A stretch of 64,000 bases of DNA from Omphiscola glabra (Eukaryota; Mollusca; Gastropoda; Lymnaeidae). The notes under the pieces were generated by a model that ran no database searches, had not been told where the DNA came from, and saw only the letters and a program-made list of their open reading frames with translations. The DNA lies in contig OZ024797.1 in assembly GCA_964017045.1 (NCBI GenBank), positions 18,631,307 to 18,695,306 of the forward strand. Reading direction: 5' to 3'. Positions within the stretch are counted from its first letter, which is position 1; the number at the start of each line of letters is the position of its first letter. Both the position numbers and the translations under genes were made by a program. Below, in pieces: positions 11,343-21,590 of the stretch.

Positions 11343-12054
11343 TCCCATTACATAAAGATGAGCATTCAAACATATATATATATATATTACAAACCTTTTC
11401 GCCACACTGGCAAGTCATAGGACAAACTAATGACGGTGTCCAGGATATTGCCCCAGTGCAGTCCTTTGAACGCAACCGCAAATGTACAGTGAGTCTCACA
11501 TCTTTCATTGCAAGAAACGCTGAACCTTTTTGTAATAATAATAATAGAAGAAAAAAAAAGAGTTAAAGATTCAGGTGAGATAAAACGTTCCGTTGCATGC
11601 GACCTTCAACTCGAGCTGCCATACGCCACCTGGTGGTGCAGATACCACACTTCCCAATAGCCAAGACCCTAGTTTCCAGTGACAGTAATGAGTTCCATTA
11701 TTCTTATTTAGTTGGGTTTTTTTGTGTGGGTTTCCTCTCCCCACCACCCCACCCCCAATTTTACGAGCCTCGACATTTGACTCGGCATACGACGCTTTCG
11801 CGCGCTTTACCAGCATGCAACATGAGCGATAATTGGTTCCCCCCCTCACTGCGTTTCGCTCACTATCTGTCTTTTCTTTTGTCAAGTATGAAATGAAGAA
11901 ATGTTTGATGGCGGTACCCATGTTATGTTCATTTATTTTGTTGTAAACTCATTTTTTTTTATTTTCGCGTCACACTCTAATAACGCCACGCGAAAAAAGA
12001 CGTGTGTCCCCCGTTGCCTGGGTGTTAATGAAACATTGTGCCTCAACCGTGGAG
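11343..12054. other. Spacer, no supported gene
   Basis: Short frames on both strands overlap. A minus-strand cysteine-rich stretch (about 11390-11480) has a possible donor but no good acceptor, so I did not call an exon. A TA microsatellite lies at 11373-11386. Confidence 0.45.
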
Positions 12055-12484
12055 CGTTCTATGAGAGTTGCTCCCCTTGCACATTCTATTAGAGTTGCTC
12101 CCCTTGCACGTTCTATTAGAGCTGCTCCCCTTGCACGTTCCATTAGAGTTGCTCCCCTTGCACGTTCTATTAGAGTTGCTCCCCTTGCACGTTCTATTAG
12201 AGTTGCTCCCCTTGCACGTTCTATGAGAGTTGCTCCCCTTGCACGTTCTATGAGAGTTGCTCCACTTGCACGTTCTATTAGAGCTGCTCCCCTTGCACGT
12301 TCTATTAGAGTTGCTCCCCTTGCACGTTCTATTAGAGTTGCTCCCCTTACACGTTCTATTAGAGCTGCTCCCCTTGCACGTTCTATTAGAGCTGCTCCCC
12401 TTGCACATTCTATTGGAGTTGCTCCCCTTGCACATTCTATTAGAGCTGCTCCCCTTGCACGTTCTATTAGAGTTGCTCCCCTTT
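12055..12484. repeat. 27-bp minisatellite, about 16 copies
   Basis: The unit is ctattagagttgctcccctt plus gcacgtt with common variants (gagctg, atgaga, cacatt). The unit length is a multiple of three, so several frames on both strands stay open, including 196 codons on plus reading APLARSIRV repeats. These are treated as artefacts. Confidence 0.95.
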
Positions 12485-12886
12485 CAACCTTTATTTACTT
12501 ATTCATTGACACACACAGAGGCGTACCGATGACATACGTTGGGCTGGCGGCAATAAGCCCGGTTGCGCACCAATCAAGAGAAACCTGTTTGTAAAAAGTA
12601 TGATAAAGCTGTATCATAAAGTATAGAGTATAGAAGAACAGCAGAGAAGGCAGATACGTGTGCAGCAGGTTGGCTGATGCGAAATAGGTCAGCTAAATTT
12701 ATAAACATAAACCAAGCTAACGTCTTTACTTAGCTGACATGTTTTTTTTAAAAAAATGATTTTCATACAAGAAAAACAAACAAACAAACAAACAAAACTC
12801 AAAAACTTAAGCAATTGAAATTCAAAGTAATTGACTTGGCTGTAATGAATCAGTGCGACAGTAACGTCAGTTTCCTTACCTGTGAA
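12485..12886. other. AT-rich spacer, nothing recognised
   Basis: It contains a short (AAAC) microsatellite near 12772-12797. No coding signal is seen. Confidence 0.55.
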
Positions 12887-12889
12887 ATA

Positions 12890-13485
12890 GCACTGATGTT
12901 AACATGTCAGTTAACATTGAATAGCACTGATGTTAACATGTCAGTTAACATTGAATAGCACTGATGTTAACATGTCAGTTAACATTGAATAGCACTGATG
13001 TTAACATGTCAGTTAACATTGAATAGCACTGATGTTAACATGTCAGTTAACATTGAATAGCACTGATGTTAACATGTCAGTTAACATTGAATAGCACTGA
13101 TGTTAACATGTCAGTTAACATTGAATAGCACTGATGTTAACATGTCAGTTAACATTGAATAGCACTGATGTTAACATGTCAGTTAACATTGAATAGCACT
13201 GATGTTAATATGTCAGTTAACATTGAATGGGACTGATGTTAATATGTCAGTTAACATTGAATAGCACTGATGTTAACATGTCAGTTAACATTGAATAGCA
13301 CTGATGTTAATATGTCAGTTAACATTGAATGGGACTGATGTTAATATGTCAGTTAACATTGAATAGCACTGATGTTAACATGTCAGTTAACATTGAATAG
13401 CACTGATGTTAACATGTCAGTTAACATTGAATGGGACTGATGTTAATATGTCAGTTACCATCGAATAGCGCTGATGTCAACATTT
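12890..13485. repeat. 34-bp minisatellite with a palindrome in every unit
   Basis: About 17 units of atagcactgatgttaacatg plus tcagttaacattga. Each contains TGTTAAC and its reverse complement GTTAACA separated by six bases, so every unit could form a small hairpin or cruciform. A few units share the linked variants 'gggact' and 'taatatg', showing unit-block duplication. Confidence 0.95.
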
Positions 13486-13544
13486 TATATAAGTTCTACT
13501 ATCAAATGTGCTTGGTTCCTCCATTCGCCATAATTCCTCTATAA

Positions 13545-13812
13545 CATGTTGTACTGTGTCCTCTATAACATGTACTGTTTCCTCTATACAATGTTGTACG
13601 GTGTCCTCTATAAAAGGTTTTATGGTGTCCTCTATAAAATGTTGTACGTTGTCCTCTATAAAAGGCTTTATGGTGTCCTCTATAAAATGTTGTATGTTGT
13701 CCTCTATAAAATGTTGTACGGTGTCCTCTATAAAATGTTGTATGGTGTCCTCTATAAAATGATGTACGGTGTCCTCTATAAAATGTTGTATGTTATCATC
13801 TCTATAAAATTT
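13545..13812. repeat. 24-bp minisatellite, about 11 copies
   Basis: Units are tgtcctctataaaatgttgt plus a(c/t)gg, with occasional aaaggtttta variants. The multiple-of-three length gives open frames on both strands (151 codons on minus, QHFIEDTI repeats). No protein is called. Confidence 0.94.
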
Positions 13813-13913
13813 GGTATAGTTCAACATTTTACTCCCTCTATTTTGACGAATTCTTGTAGAGTTGACATGTAAGAAATATTGACTGACGATTTGAACAACC
13901 GATTGAACTAGGC

Positions 13914-14144
13914 CAGTGGTCGGCAAACTCATTAGTCAAAAGTGGTCGGCAAACTCATTAGTCAAAAGAGACCAAAATTACCAGCAGGATGATATAAAAC
14001 ATTTTGAGGGCTTATTTATTTTCAAGATCCTGTCAAGAACCATTTTTTTCGGAGTCAAAACTGATGTGTGGCCGGCTGGCCGAGCCGCACTCAGGTCGCT
14101 AAAGAGCCGCATGCAGCTCGCGAGCCGCGATTTTCCGACCACTG
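13914..14144. mobile_element. hAT-type MITE with target-site duplication
   Basis: The 231-bp element starts CAGTGGTCGGCAAACTCATT and ends with ...TTTTCCGACCACTG, giving inverted termini CAGTGGTCGG. It is flanked by 8-bp near-identical direct repeats, aactaggc at 13906-13913 and aactatgc at 14145-14152 (7 of 8), as expected for hAT insertions. The right part carries the gagccgc motifs typical of a hAT non-autonomous family also seen in vertebrates. The first 27 bp are tandemly duplicated inside the element (13914-13940 and 13941-13967). No transposase is encoded. Confidence 0.85.
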
Positions 14145-14149
14145 AACTA

Positions 14150-14290
14150 TGCGATTTATTCCTAATGAGGTCAAGGCCATATGTTAGTGATTTATCCCTA
14201 AAGAGGTCAACCCTATATGTTTAATGATTTATCCCTAACGAGGTCAAGCCGATATGTTAGTGATTCATCCCTAATGTGGTCAAGATAATA
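14150..14290. repeat. 38-bp degenerate tandem repeat, 3-4 copies
   Basis: The motif gatttatccctaa-gaggtcaa-ccatatgttagt recurs starting directly at the right target duplication of the hAT MITE. Copies are moderately diverged. Confidence 0.85.
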
Positions 14291-14812
14291 CGTCACCGGT
14301 TTTCACATTCAGACCAAATTGCTGTTATCGTGGGACCTGACGCTCCCGACTGGAGACGGAGCTCGGACCCAGGTGTTGTCTGTCTTTTAAGTAACGTCCA
14401 CTAATGAGCGGTTTATGGTGTCAGGGAGAGCCGGCTTGCTGGGCGCCCTTAAATGACAGGGATTAGGGGCGCGCAATATGTTGGTGGGCTTCGGGAGCGA
14501 ACTTTTCCAAATGTTTTTTTTTTCCTCTTTCTTTTTGCCTGCTCCCTCCCTCTTCCCATTTATCACTCCTAAAAATTGTTACATAAAAAATCTTCTATTT
14601 GAATATTTTGAATTCTATGCGTATAAAGTAAAGTAGGATGAATGGATATGTTTTTAAAGAATGAAAAACGATACAATTAACCTATAAGAATATATAGAAC
14701 GTGAGTGTGTTTATTGTTAATACAAAAAATAAGATACCGAAATTGAAATAGAATAAATCAAGAAGCCGCTTTTAATTAAAACAGGCAGAGATGTTTATTT
14801 TTGTGTGTTAGG
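14291..14812. other. Spacer, nothing recognised
   Basis: The first 200 bp are GC-balanced and unique; the rest is AT-rich. No gene is supported. Confidence 0.5.
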
Positions 14813-15022
14813 GTCGGCTCACACGATCACATTTTCCTTCAAGCATTTGATGCAATTCGTGTATGAAGCCTTGTCACAACATTCAAATTACTATTTGATC
14901 AAATTCCCCCCCCCCCCCCAAAAAAAAACAACAAAAAAAAAAAACAAACAAAAAAAGAAACCATGCACAGAATAGTGCGTCCATACAACAATTTGACGCG
15001 AAATTTAATCGTGTGAACTGAC
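14813..15022. mobile_element. Foldback/MITE-like element
   Basis: The ends form an inverted repeat: gtcggctcacacgatcacat on the left, and the reverse complement of the right end reads gtcagttcacacgattaaat. The phrase cacacgatcaaattt also occurs inside the elements near 17177 and 19980, linking them as a family. The interior has C- and A-runs. No transposase frame is present. Confidence 0.6.
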
Positions 15023-15317
15023 GCTAAGCCGTATGGACAGTTGCAAATGCGTTCAATTGGTTTATTTTTAATTGCGCGAATATGTGTTAGGCAACGCGTT
15101 ATGTAGGGGTAAATGAAAATTCCATAATAATACATTTATCATTAGATTCACCAAAGAGCAAAGTCTTCAAAGCATCTAGAAGTTCACCTCTACCTGCCAT
15201 TAGTTAAGAAAACCTCCACCCTGACACAACCCGCAAAAAAATAAAAATTAAAAAAATGTGATTTTTTAATGTTTTTTTTTTATAAATGTGAAAAAAAGTT
15301 GACACGTGCAAATCTCA
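15023..15317. other. AT-rich spacer, nothing recognised
   Basis: T- and A-runs only. Confidence 0.5.
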
Positions 15318-15681
15318 TGAAAACTTTGTGTAAATCTGTTTTGTTTCAAAGTCATGAAAACTTTGTGTAAATCTGTTTTGTTTCAAAGTCATGAAAACTT
15401 TGTGTAAATCTGTTTTGTTTCAAAGTCATGAAAACTTTGTGTAAATCTGTTTTGTTTCAAAGTCATGAAAACTTTGTGTAAAGCTGTTTTGTTTCAAAGT
15501 CATGAAAACGTTGTGTAAATCTGTTTTGTTTCAAAGTCATGAAAACTTTGTGTAAATCTGTTTTGTTTCAAAGTCATGAAAACTTTGTGTAAATCTGTTT
15601 TGTTTCAAAGTCATGAAAACTTTGTGTAAATCTGTTTTGTTTCAAAGTCATGAAAACTTTGTGTAAATCTGTTTTGTTTCA
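15318..15681. repeat. 37-bp minisatellite, about 10 copies
   Basis: Units of gtcatgaaaactttgtgtaa plus atctgttttgtttcaaa are almost invariant, suggesting recent amplification. Confidence 0.96.
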
Positions 15682-16498
15682 AGTCAACAAAACAAAAAGA
15701 GAAAGTCTCTGAGGAAAATCCAAAACCCGTCAAGGCTTAATTAGAATTATCCTAATCTGGGCGTGACCATCGCAACCTGTCTGTTTTGAATGACGCGTGC
15801 ATAATTCCCGTGCTGGTGACAGACGCCATACTTCATCACTTAATATGATAATGATAGTCCCGGAAATACTGCTTCTTGGTTGTCATAGATACCAGCTATT
15901 TTGGTGCGCAACAGTGGTGTCGAGTGTCCCGCATCAGTTATGTCCACGTGACAACAGTTTTTTTCTCTCTTCTTTTTTCTCTTGAGGTAAACATGGTAAT
16001 TTCGGGGTGGCTTGTTTGACGGCGCCCTGCATGGCTTTCTTGCCCCGCCCCTTCTTTTCATCCTTTTTGGCAGGTTCATTAATCATGGCATTTGGGCTCA
16101 GTATATTTTCCCCCCTTTCCTTTTTTCTTCTCGGTGGCAGCAGCAGTGTAACCAAGCTATTTTTCAGTGAGCATAAAAAAAAATGTTAAAAAATAATAAT
16201 AATTTTAAAAAAAAATTTAACCTAGGTTTTCAAAATTTTCATCTTATAAAAAAAATTAAATCTAAAAGAATAGTTCTAGCAGGCATTAAGTCTTTGATAG
16301 CGGAATAAGTGGTGCATCCATTTGATGGATCAACGTTTTTAAGTTAAATACAATAGACGTGAGCAGGAAAACAATTTGTACAAACTTACGTGTGTGAGCT
16401 GAAATAACAAAACATAAAATAATTGTGCAAATTAATTAAAACGTTTAAGTTGTCCCCATTTGTCACTTACACCCCCGCACTCACTTGAAACAACGAAC
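15682..16498. other. Spacer, no supported gene
   Basis: 15700-15800 is a unique block with several TAAT cores, which could be regulatory. Overlapping short frames on both strands at 15797-16189 look like pyrimidine-rich noise. Confidence 0.45.
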
Positions 16499-17050
16499 AC
16501 ACTTTCGAGCTACGGCCCTCGTTCTTATCACACTTTCGAGCTACGGTCCTCGTTCTTATCACACTTTCGAGCTACGGCCCTCGTTCTTATCACACTTTCG
16601 AGCTACGGCCCTCGTTCTTATCACACTTTCGAGTTACGGCCCTCGTTCTTATTACACTTTCGAGCTACGGCCCTCGTTCTTATCACACTTTCGAGCTACG
16701 GCCATCGTTCTTATCACACTTTCGAGCTACGGCCCTCGTTCTTATCACACTTTCGAGCTACGGCCCTCGTTCTTATCACACTTTCGAGCTACGGCCATCG
16801 TTCTTATCACACTTTCGAGCTACGGCCATCGTTCTTATCACACTTTCGAGCTACGGCCATCGTTCTTATCACACTTTCGAGCTACGGCCATCGTTCTTAT
16901 CACACTTTCGAGCTACGGCCCTCGTTCTTATCACACTTTCGAGCTACGGCCATCGTTCTTATCACACTTTCGAGCTACGGCCATCGTTCTTATCACACTT
17001 TCGAGCTACGGCCATCGTTCTTATCACACTTTCGAGCTACGGCCCTCGGT
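16499..17050. repeat. 31-bp minisatellite, about 18 copies
   Basis: Units of cacactttcgagctacggcc plus (c/a)tcgttcttat. The period is not a multiple of three, yet no plus-strand frame contains a stop in the unit, so long frames of about 210 codons persist with a 31-residue super-repeat. I call no protein because the start codons and context are unconvincing. Confidence 0.95.
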
Positions 17051-17097
17051 ATTATCTTTTCAAGCCAAATTATTGTATTCCAAGTCTAAATATAGTG

Positions 17098-17200
17098 GTT
17101 ACCGGAAATTTGTTTGAAAGAAATTTCGTCGACGGAAAATTGATCGACGGAAATTTGGTCGAATTTTTTTCTTCAGCTTACACGATCAAATTTGATGAAG
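17098..17200 (+). mobile_element. MITE arm, relative of 19899-20152
   Basis: The segment starts ggttaccggaaatttgtttg and continues through gaaagaaatttcg and a cacgatcaaattt phrase. It matches the right arm of the element at 19899-20152 in inverted orientation. No second arm is found nearby, so it is a partial copy. Confidence 0.6.
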
Positions 17201-17317
17201 GCTCTAAGACGTTTGTCCTGTCCATGAATTCAAGTTCAGCATACCCTGTTCTTATATTTCATTTAAACAACTTGAATGCAGTCCATCAAATATTATATAG
17301 TAACTTGTGGTCTTCTC

Positions 17318-17570
17318 CAGGATCTTCTTATATAGGCATCCCACGCTTCTTATATAGGCGTCCCACGCTTCTTATATAGACCTTCCACGCTTCTTATATA
17401 GACCTTCCACGCTTCTTATATAGGCTCCCACGCTTCTTATATTGGCTCCCACGCTTCTTATATAGACCTCCCACGCTTCTTATATAGGCTCCCATGCTTA
17501 TTATATAGACCTTCCACGCTTCTTATATAGACCTTCCACACTTCTTATATAGGCTCCCACGCTCTCTTGA
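17318..17570. repeat. 24-27-bp minisatellite, about 10 copies
   Basis: Units are built on cacgcttcttatatag followed by gc(g)tccc or accttcc. Unit length varies with one- to three-base indels. Confidence 0.93.
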
Positions 17571-18334
17571 CGATTCCAGTTCCCCGCTTTCCCGATGATG
17601 GATGTTTGTATTTATTTTCTAAGCGCGAATCGAGTCCAGCTCCTCCCTCTTATCATAGTCTTATTCTAATGGTATCGACCTGTTTCAATATGGAGTGCAT
17701 AGATTTACTGGAGGCAAGACGTTTACGGGCTGTTTCTCTAAAGAAAACATGATTTGTTTTTCTTGGATGCGAGTTCTGTCTAGTATAATGCCGTGTTTGT
17801 CAGTCTGGATCCACTGTTGCCCGCAATTACTTCAAGACCGGCGTATAATTTATACCCCGGGTTGTGGGGAGAAGATACAAAATGGCTGCTTAATTTATCA
17901 GACAGAATCGCATTCGTCTTGAAGACGTAAACAGCACATTAAGGCTTGGAATGAATGTTTTATCCACAAAGAGAAATGTATCACTGGCACAGGAGCTGGG
18001 TTGAAAGGATGGTGGTGCGCATGTCCGCATGAGTTCATTGTTTGAAATCATGTTGGTTGTTTTGTTATTTATAGTATGTTGGTCAGGTCAGCGGAAGGAG
18101 ATGGTGCGAGTACCAGGAGGTGGTACACATCCCAGGGAGGAAAAAAAAAGGAGGGGGGGGGGCGTGATATGAGTGTATGGAGGAGGTCTGAAGTCTGGGG
18201 GTGATGCCATGTCCAGGGAGTCGATCACAAGTATGGGGTGGTGCTAAGTACACGGAGGCGGTCTGAATTTTGGAGGTGGTTCCCCGTTCCATGGAGGTGG
18301 TCTGAAGTCTCGGGGTGGTGCCAAGTCCATGGAG
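17571..18334. other. Spacer, no supported gene
   Basis: Unique sequence with short unsupported frames. A purine-rich stretch near 18138-18162 holds A- and G-runs. Confidence 0.45.
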
Positions 18335-18590
18335 ATGGTCTGAAGTAAAAGGTAGTAACAAGTCCATAGAGGTGGTATGAAGTAAAGGTAGTAACAAGTC
18401 CAAAGAGGTGGTATGAAGTAAAAGGTAGTAACAAGTCCAAAGAGGTGGTATGAAGTAAAAGGTAGTAACAAGTCCATAGAGGTGGTATGAAGTAAAAGGT
18501 AGTAACAAGTCCAAAGAGGTGGTATGAAGTAAAAGGTAGTAACAAGTCCATAGAGGTGGTATGAAGTAAAAGGTAGTAACAAGTCCATGA
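18335..18590. repeat. 37-bp minisatellite, about 7 copies
   Basis: Units of ggtggtatgaagtaaaaggt plus agtaacaagtccatag(a), alternating cata and caaa forms. Diverged half-copies extend to the left (from about 18160). Minus-strand frames reading LLLPFTSYHLYG repeats are artefacts. Confidence 0.94.
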
Positions 18591-18985
18591 AGTTTTCTGA
18601 AGTTTGGGGTGGTATGAATTCATCGAGATGGTATAATAAGTCTCAGGAAGTGGTCTCAGTAGGAAGTATGAGCGCCTGATGTATGGTTACAAGTTCCAGT
18701 GGTTTTCTTCTAACCTCACTTCAACTGAATGGCCATCTAGCAGGGATAACAAACATAGTTGAAGCTCGGAGCTTTTCACTTAGGGCTAGCCAGTGATGGG
18801 ATTCAGCCGGTTCAAATCACTTTGGCAGAACAGATATGATACCTAATATTTTGTTGAGATTGAGAACCAGTTTTTCAAGGGGCACTTGTAAACAGGCTTC
18901 TCTCTAAGATGGGTGGGTTGGCAGCAGCCCTATGTGGAAATCACCAATTTTTGCCATTAGCAAAACGTTTGTTAAATTACTCGAA
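18591..18985. other. Spacer with a possible hAT end at 18791
   Basis: At 18791 the sequence cagtgatgggattcagccgg followed by ttcaaatc looks like a hAT terminus of the CAGTGGTGGGATTCA type. I could not find its partner end or a target duplication. Confidence 0.35.
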
Positions 18986-19320
18986 TCCCACCACTGGGGT
19001 AAACATGCTCTTCCTGTTAAATTACTTGAAACCAACCATTGGGGTAAACATGCTCTTCCTGTTAAATTACTTGAAACCCACCAGTGGAGTAAACATGCTC
19101 TTCCTGTTAAATTACTCGAATACCACCACTGGGGTAAACATGCTCTTCCTGTTAAATTACTTGAAACCCACCACTGGAGTAAACATGCTCTTCCTGTTAA
19201 ACTACTTGAAAACCACCACTGGAGTAAACATGCTCTTCCTGTTAAATTACTCGAATCCCACCACTGGGGTAAACATGCTCTTCCTGTTAAATTACTCGAA
19301 TCCCACAACTAAAGAAAACC
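18986..19320. repeat. 45-bp minisatellite, about 7.5 copies
   Basis: Units read aaacatgctcttcctgttaa then attacttgaaacccaccactggagt. Forty-five is a multiple of three, so frames of 162 codons (plus) and 134 codons (minus) stay open. The plus frame begins with ATG at 18909 but has no promoter, homologue or splice evidence that I can see. Confidence 0.94.
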
Positions 19321-19898
19321 TCTTCTGGTTAAATCACTTGAATCCTACTACTGGAGTAAAACCGCTTCTTCTTGAACAGCTGCAAAGACTGGACTGACTA
19401 GAGTGGATTCTCAGGGTGCACACTATCGAGCAGCATGATGGGGATTTGCTAAACACTAAAAATGTCTTCTTTTCTCTCTAATCTCATTGTATAGCTGTAG
19501 ACATGTATTGCAAAAAGATCGAAGTTTGAACCATTCCTTCGGCATTGCTGTGTAATGGTAACAGTAACATTTTAAATGCTGTGTACAGGTGGAAAAGGCA
19601 CTAAGTCGTATCAGTAGATAATTCAAGCAATTTTTAAGATGACAAAATAAAGCACTTTTTCAGTGGGAAAGGCATAAAATTATTTTATTTAACATCATAA
19701 ACAATTTAAAAGACAAATTAAGAGTGTGATGGCGAATTTTTTTCCGCCTTTATCAACAATTTTTTTGTATTCATGTACAGCGAGAGTGAGGATGAGTGGG
19801 TTGGTTGCCATTAATGCACACAACTACAAGAATGCAAAAATCTCTCAGATTTGTATGTGTTTTTTTTTGTTTTTTTTTACATTTTGTCTGTCTTGAAC
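19321..19898. other. AT-rich spacer, nothing recognised
   Basis: No repeat or coding signal. A T-run lies just left of the MITE at 19899. Confidence 0.5.
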
Positions 19899-20152
19899 GG
19901 TTACCGGAAATTTGTTCGATGGATAATTGATCTACGGAAGTTTGGACGAACAGAAGTTTTATCTAATCTTTTCTCCAGTTCACACGATCAAATTTTCGTC
20001 AAATTTCTTTTTGAACGCACTAGACTATACAGTATAACAAAAAATGTGTGTGAAAAAAATTATAAAAATTCGTTCAAATTTCCTTTCCATCAAACTTCCG
20101 CCTATCGATTTTCCATCAACGAAATTTCTTTCAAACAAATTTCAGGATACGG
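19899..20152. mobile_element. Terminal-inverted-repeat MITE, about 254 bp
   Basis: The left end is ggttaccggaaatttgttcg. The reverse complement of the right end is cgtatcctgaaatttgtttg, followed on both sides by a gaagtttg phrase, so the arms pair imperfectly over about 60 bp. No transposase frame is present; the 108-codon frame across it is incidental. The interior phrase cacacgatcaaattt is shared with the elements at 14813 and 17098. Confidence 0.7.
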
Positions 20153-21547
20153 TCTAGAACCTTTAAATGTGTTTTGATGACTTGTGATCACTTCAAATAA
20201 TTCATTCTCTAAACAAAAAATAAAAAAAACACAACTAAGATGACAAAAATCTAACCAAAAAAAAAGAAAGGCCAGAAGGAAATGAAAACAGAAACACATC
20301 CACAGTCAAAAGAGTCTCTGCTCTACTGGTGTGAGCTAACACTAACTAGATAGATCTATAGTAATAGTCTCCTAATCAACTAACAGGTACAGCAAAATAA
20401 CAGGAATATAAAATGTTAAAATAAACCACAGTAAATCTACTCAGTATAACTGCTTGAGGAAAGGGGAGAAACTGTCCCAAATATAACCCATAATGGGACA
20501 TAGCCAACCATTACCAATCCACTAAATCATGTTGTTGCTGTTTCATAAATAAATTTTAAAATCTAAATTTCTCCTTTTTTTTGCTAATTCTTCATGAAAT
20601 AAAACCAAGAAATAAGTCTAGTTCATGTTGAACTATTTTTCTCCATAAAACTATAACTTATGTCATTTCTATAACAGCACTCTACAATAATAAACTCAAG
20701 TTTGATTCAGAGTAGGTAAAACTGGGGAGTCAAAGTAATCTCTCTGTCAAGCACATTTTAAAAAAAAAATGTGCTTGCACAACAAAAAATGCAAGTTTGC
20801 ACAATTTGAGAAATTTTGAATTTCAGTAACCATGAAAATTATTAATTAAAATCAACACCAAATTTTGCCCTGACAGGTAATGAAAAATCACACTGATATT
20901 ATATACAAGTTGATCATAAAAAAACAGCTGCATATTTCATTAAACAAAAATATTTCCATAAAACTATTGGATACTGGAAATTCAATTCACATTGCTAAAA
21001 ACCCATGTCAACCATCCATTTTCTGAAATGTCACAGAATTTATTAAATAGGCACTTTTCCCACATGACGGAAACATGCAATTGTTTTCATTTAAAAATCA
21101 TCCTTTCTCCCAGATGCACAGAGCAGACATCACTGATGGAACAGTACATCTGACCATCCGTCCTGTCATTTTCTGACATCAATTGCCAGCATACACAAAA
21201 CATTTGCTTTCATTTAAAATCATCCTTTCTGCCAGATGCACAGCGCAGACATCACTGATGGACCAATACATCTGACCTGCTGTTCTGTCATTTTCTGTCA
21301 TCCAGTGCAAACATCATCCAAAAAATGATATCTATTCATTCAGTTTCAGTTTAACCACGGAGGCTACCCCTTTGATGACATCAGACTATTGAGAACCTGC
21401 CCCACAATGAACTAAGTGAGCAAATCAATCAGGTCTTAGGATCAAGCTGACCACTCTGTTGTCTGATCTCATCCAGGTGCTCAGTGAAGTGACACCACTC
21501 TCAGAGAGTCTGATCTCATCCAGGTGCTCAGTGAAGTGACACCATTC
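20153..21547. other. CMTR1: Region downstream of CMTR1 with a 2-copy duplication
   Basis: It is AT-rich. A segment of about 110 bp containing catcctttct-ccagatgcacag occurs twice (around 21085-21190 and 21205-21305). Part of this is probably the CMTR1 3' UTR, because a minus-strand AATAAA lies at 21039-21044. Confidence 0.5.
21039..21044 (-). terminator. CMTR1: Candidate polyadenylation signal for CMTR1
   Basis: TTTATT on plus reads AATAAA on minus, about 500 bp past the stop codon. Other AT-rich hexamers nearby make the choice uncertain. Confidence 0.3.
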
Positions 21548-21590
21548 TCAGAGTTGTCTGATCTTGTCCAGGTGCTCCATGAAGTGAGAC
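21440..21590 (-). repeat. About 50-bp tandem duplication across the CMTR1 stop codon
   Basis: The segment holding tctgatctcatccaggtgctcagtgaagtgac occurs three times. The upstream copy encodes the last CMTR1 codons, and the next two lie after the stop at 21548-21550. See the separate finding. Confidence 0.8.

Noticed and set aside
11323..11508. Minus-strand cysteine-rich exon (CPMTCQCGEKVC)
   Set aside because: A donor-like site exists but there is no convincing acceptor and no recognised domain.
12004..12594. 196-codon plus-strand frame of APLARSIRV repeats
   Set aside because: It comes from a 27-bp array whose period is a multiple of three; several frames on both strands are open.
18909..19397. 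ATG-initiated 162-codon frame (LLNYLKPTTG repeats)
   Set aside because: It comes from a 45-bp array and the minus strand is equally open; no promoter or homologue is visible.
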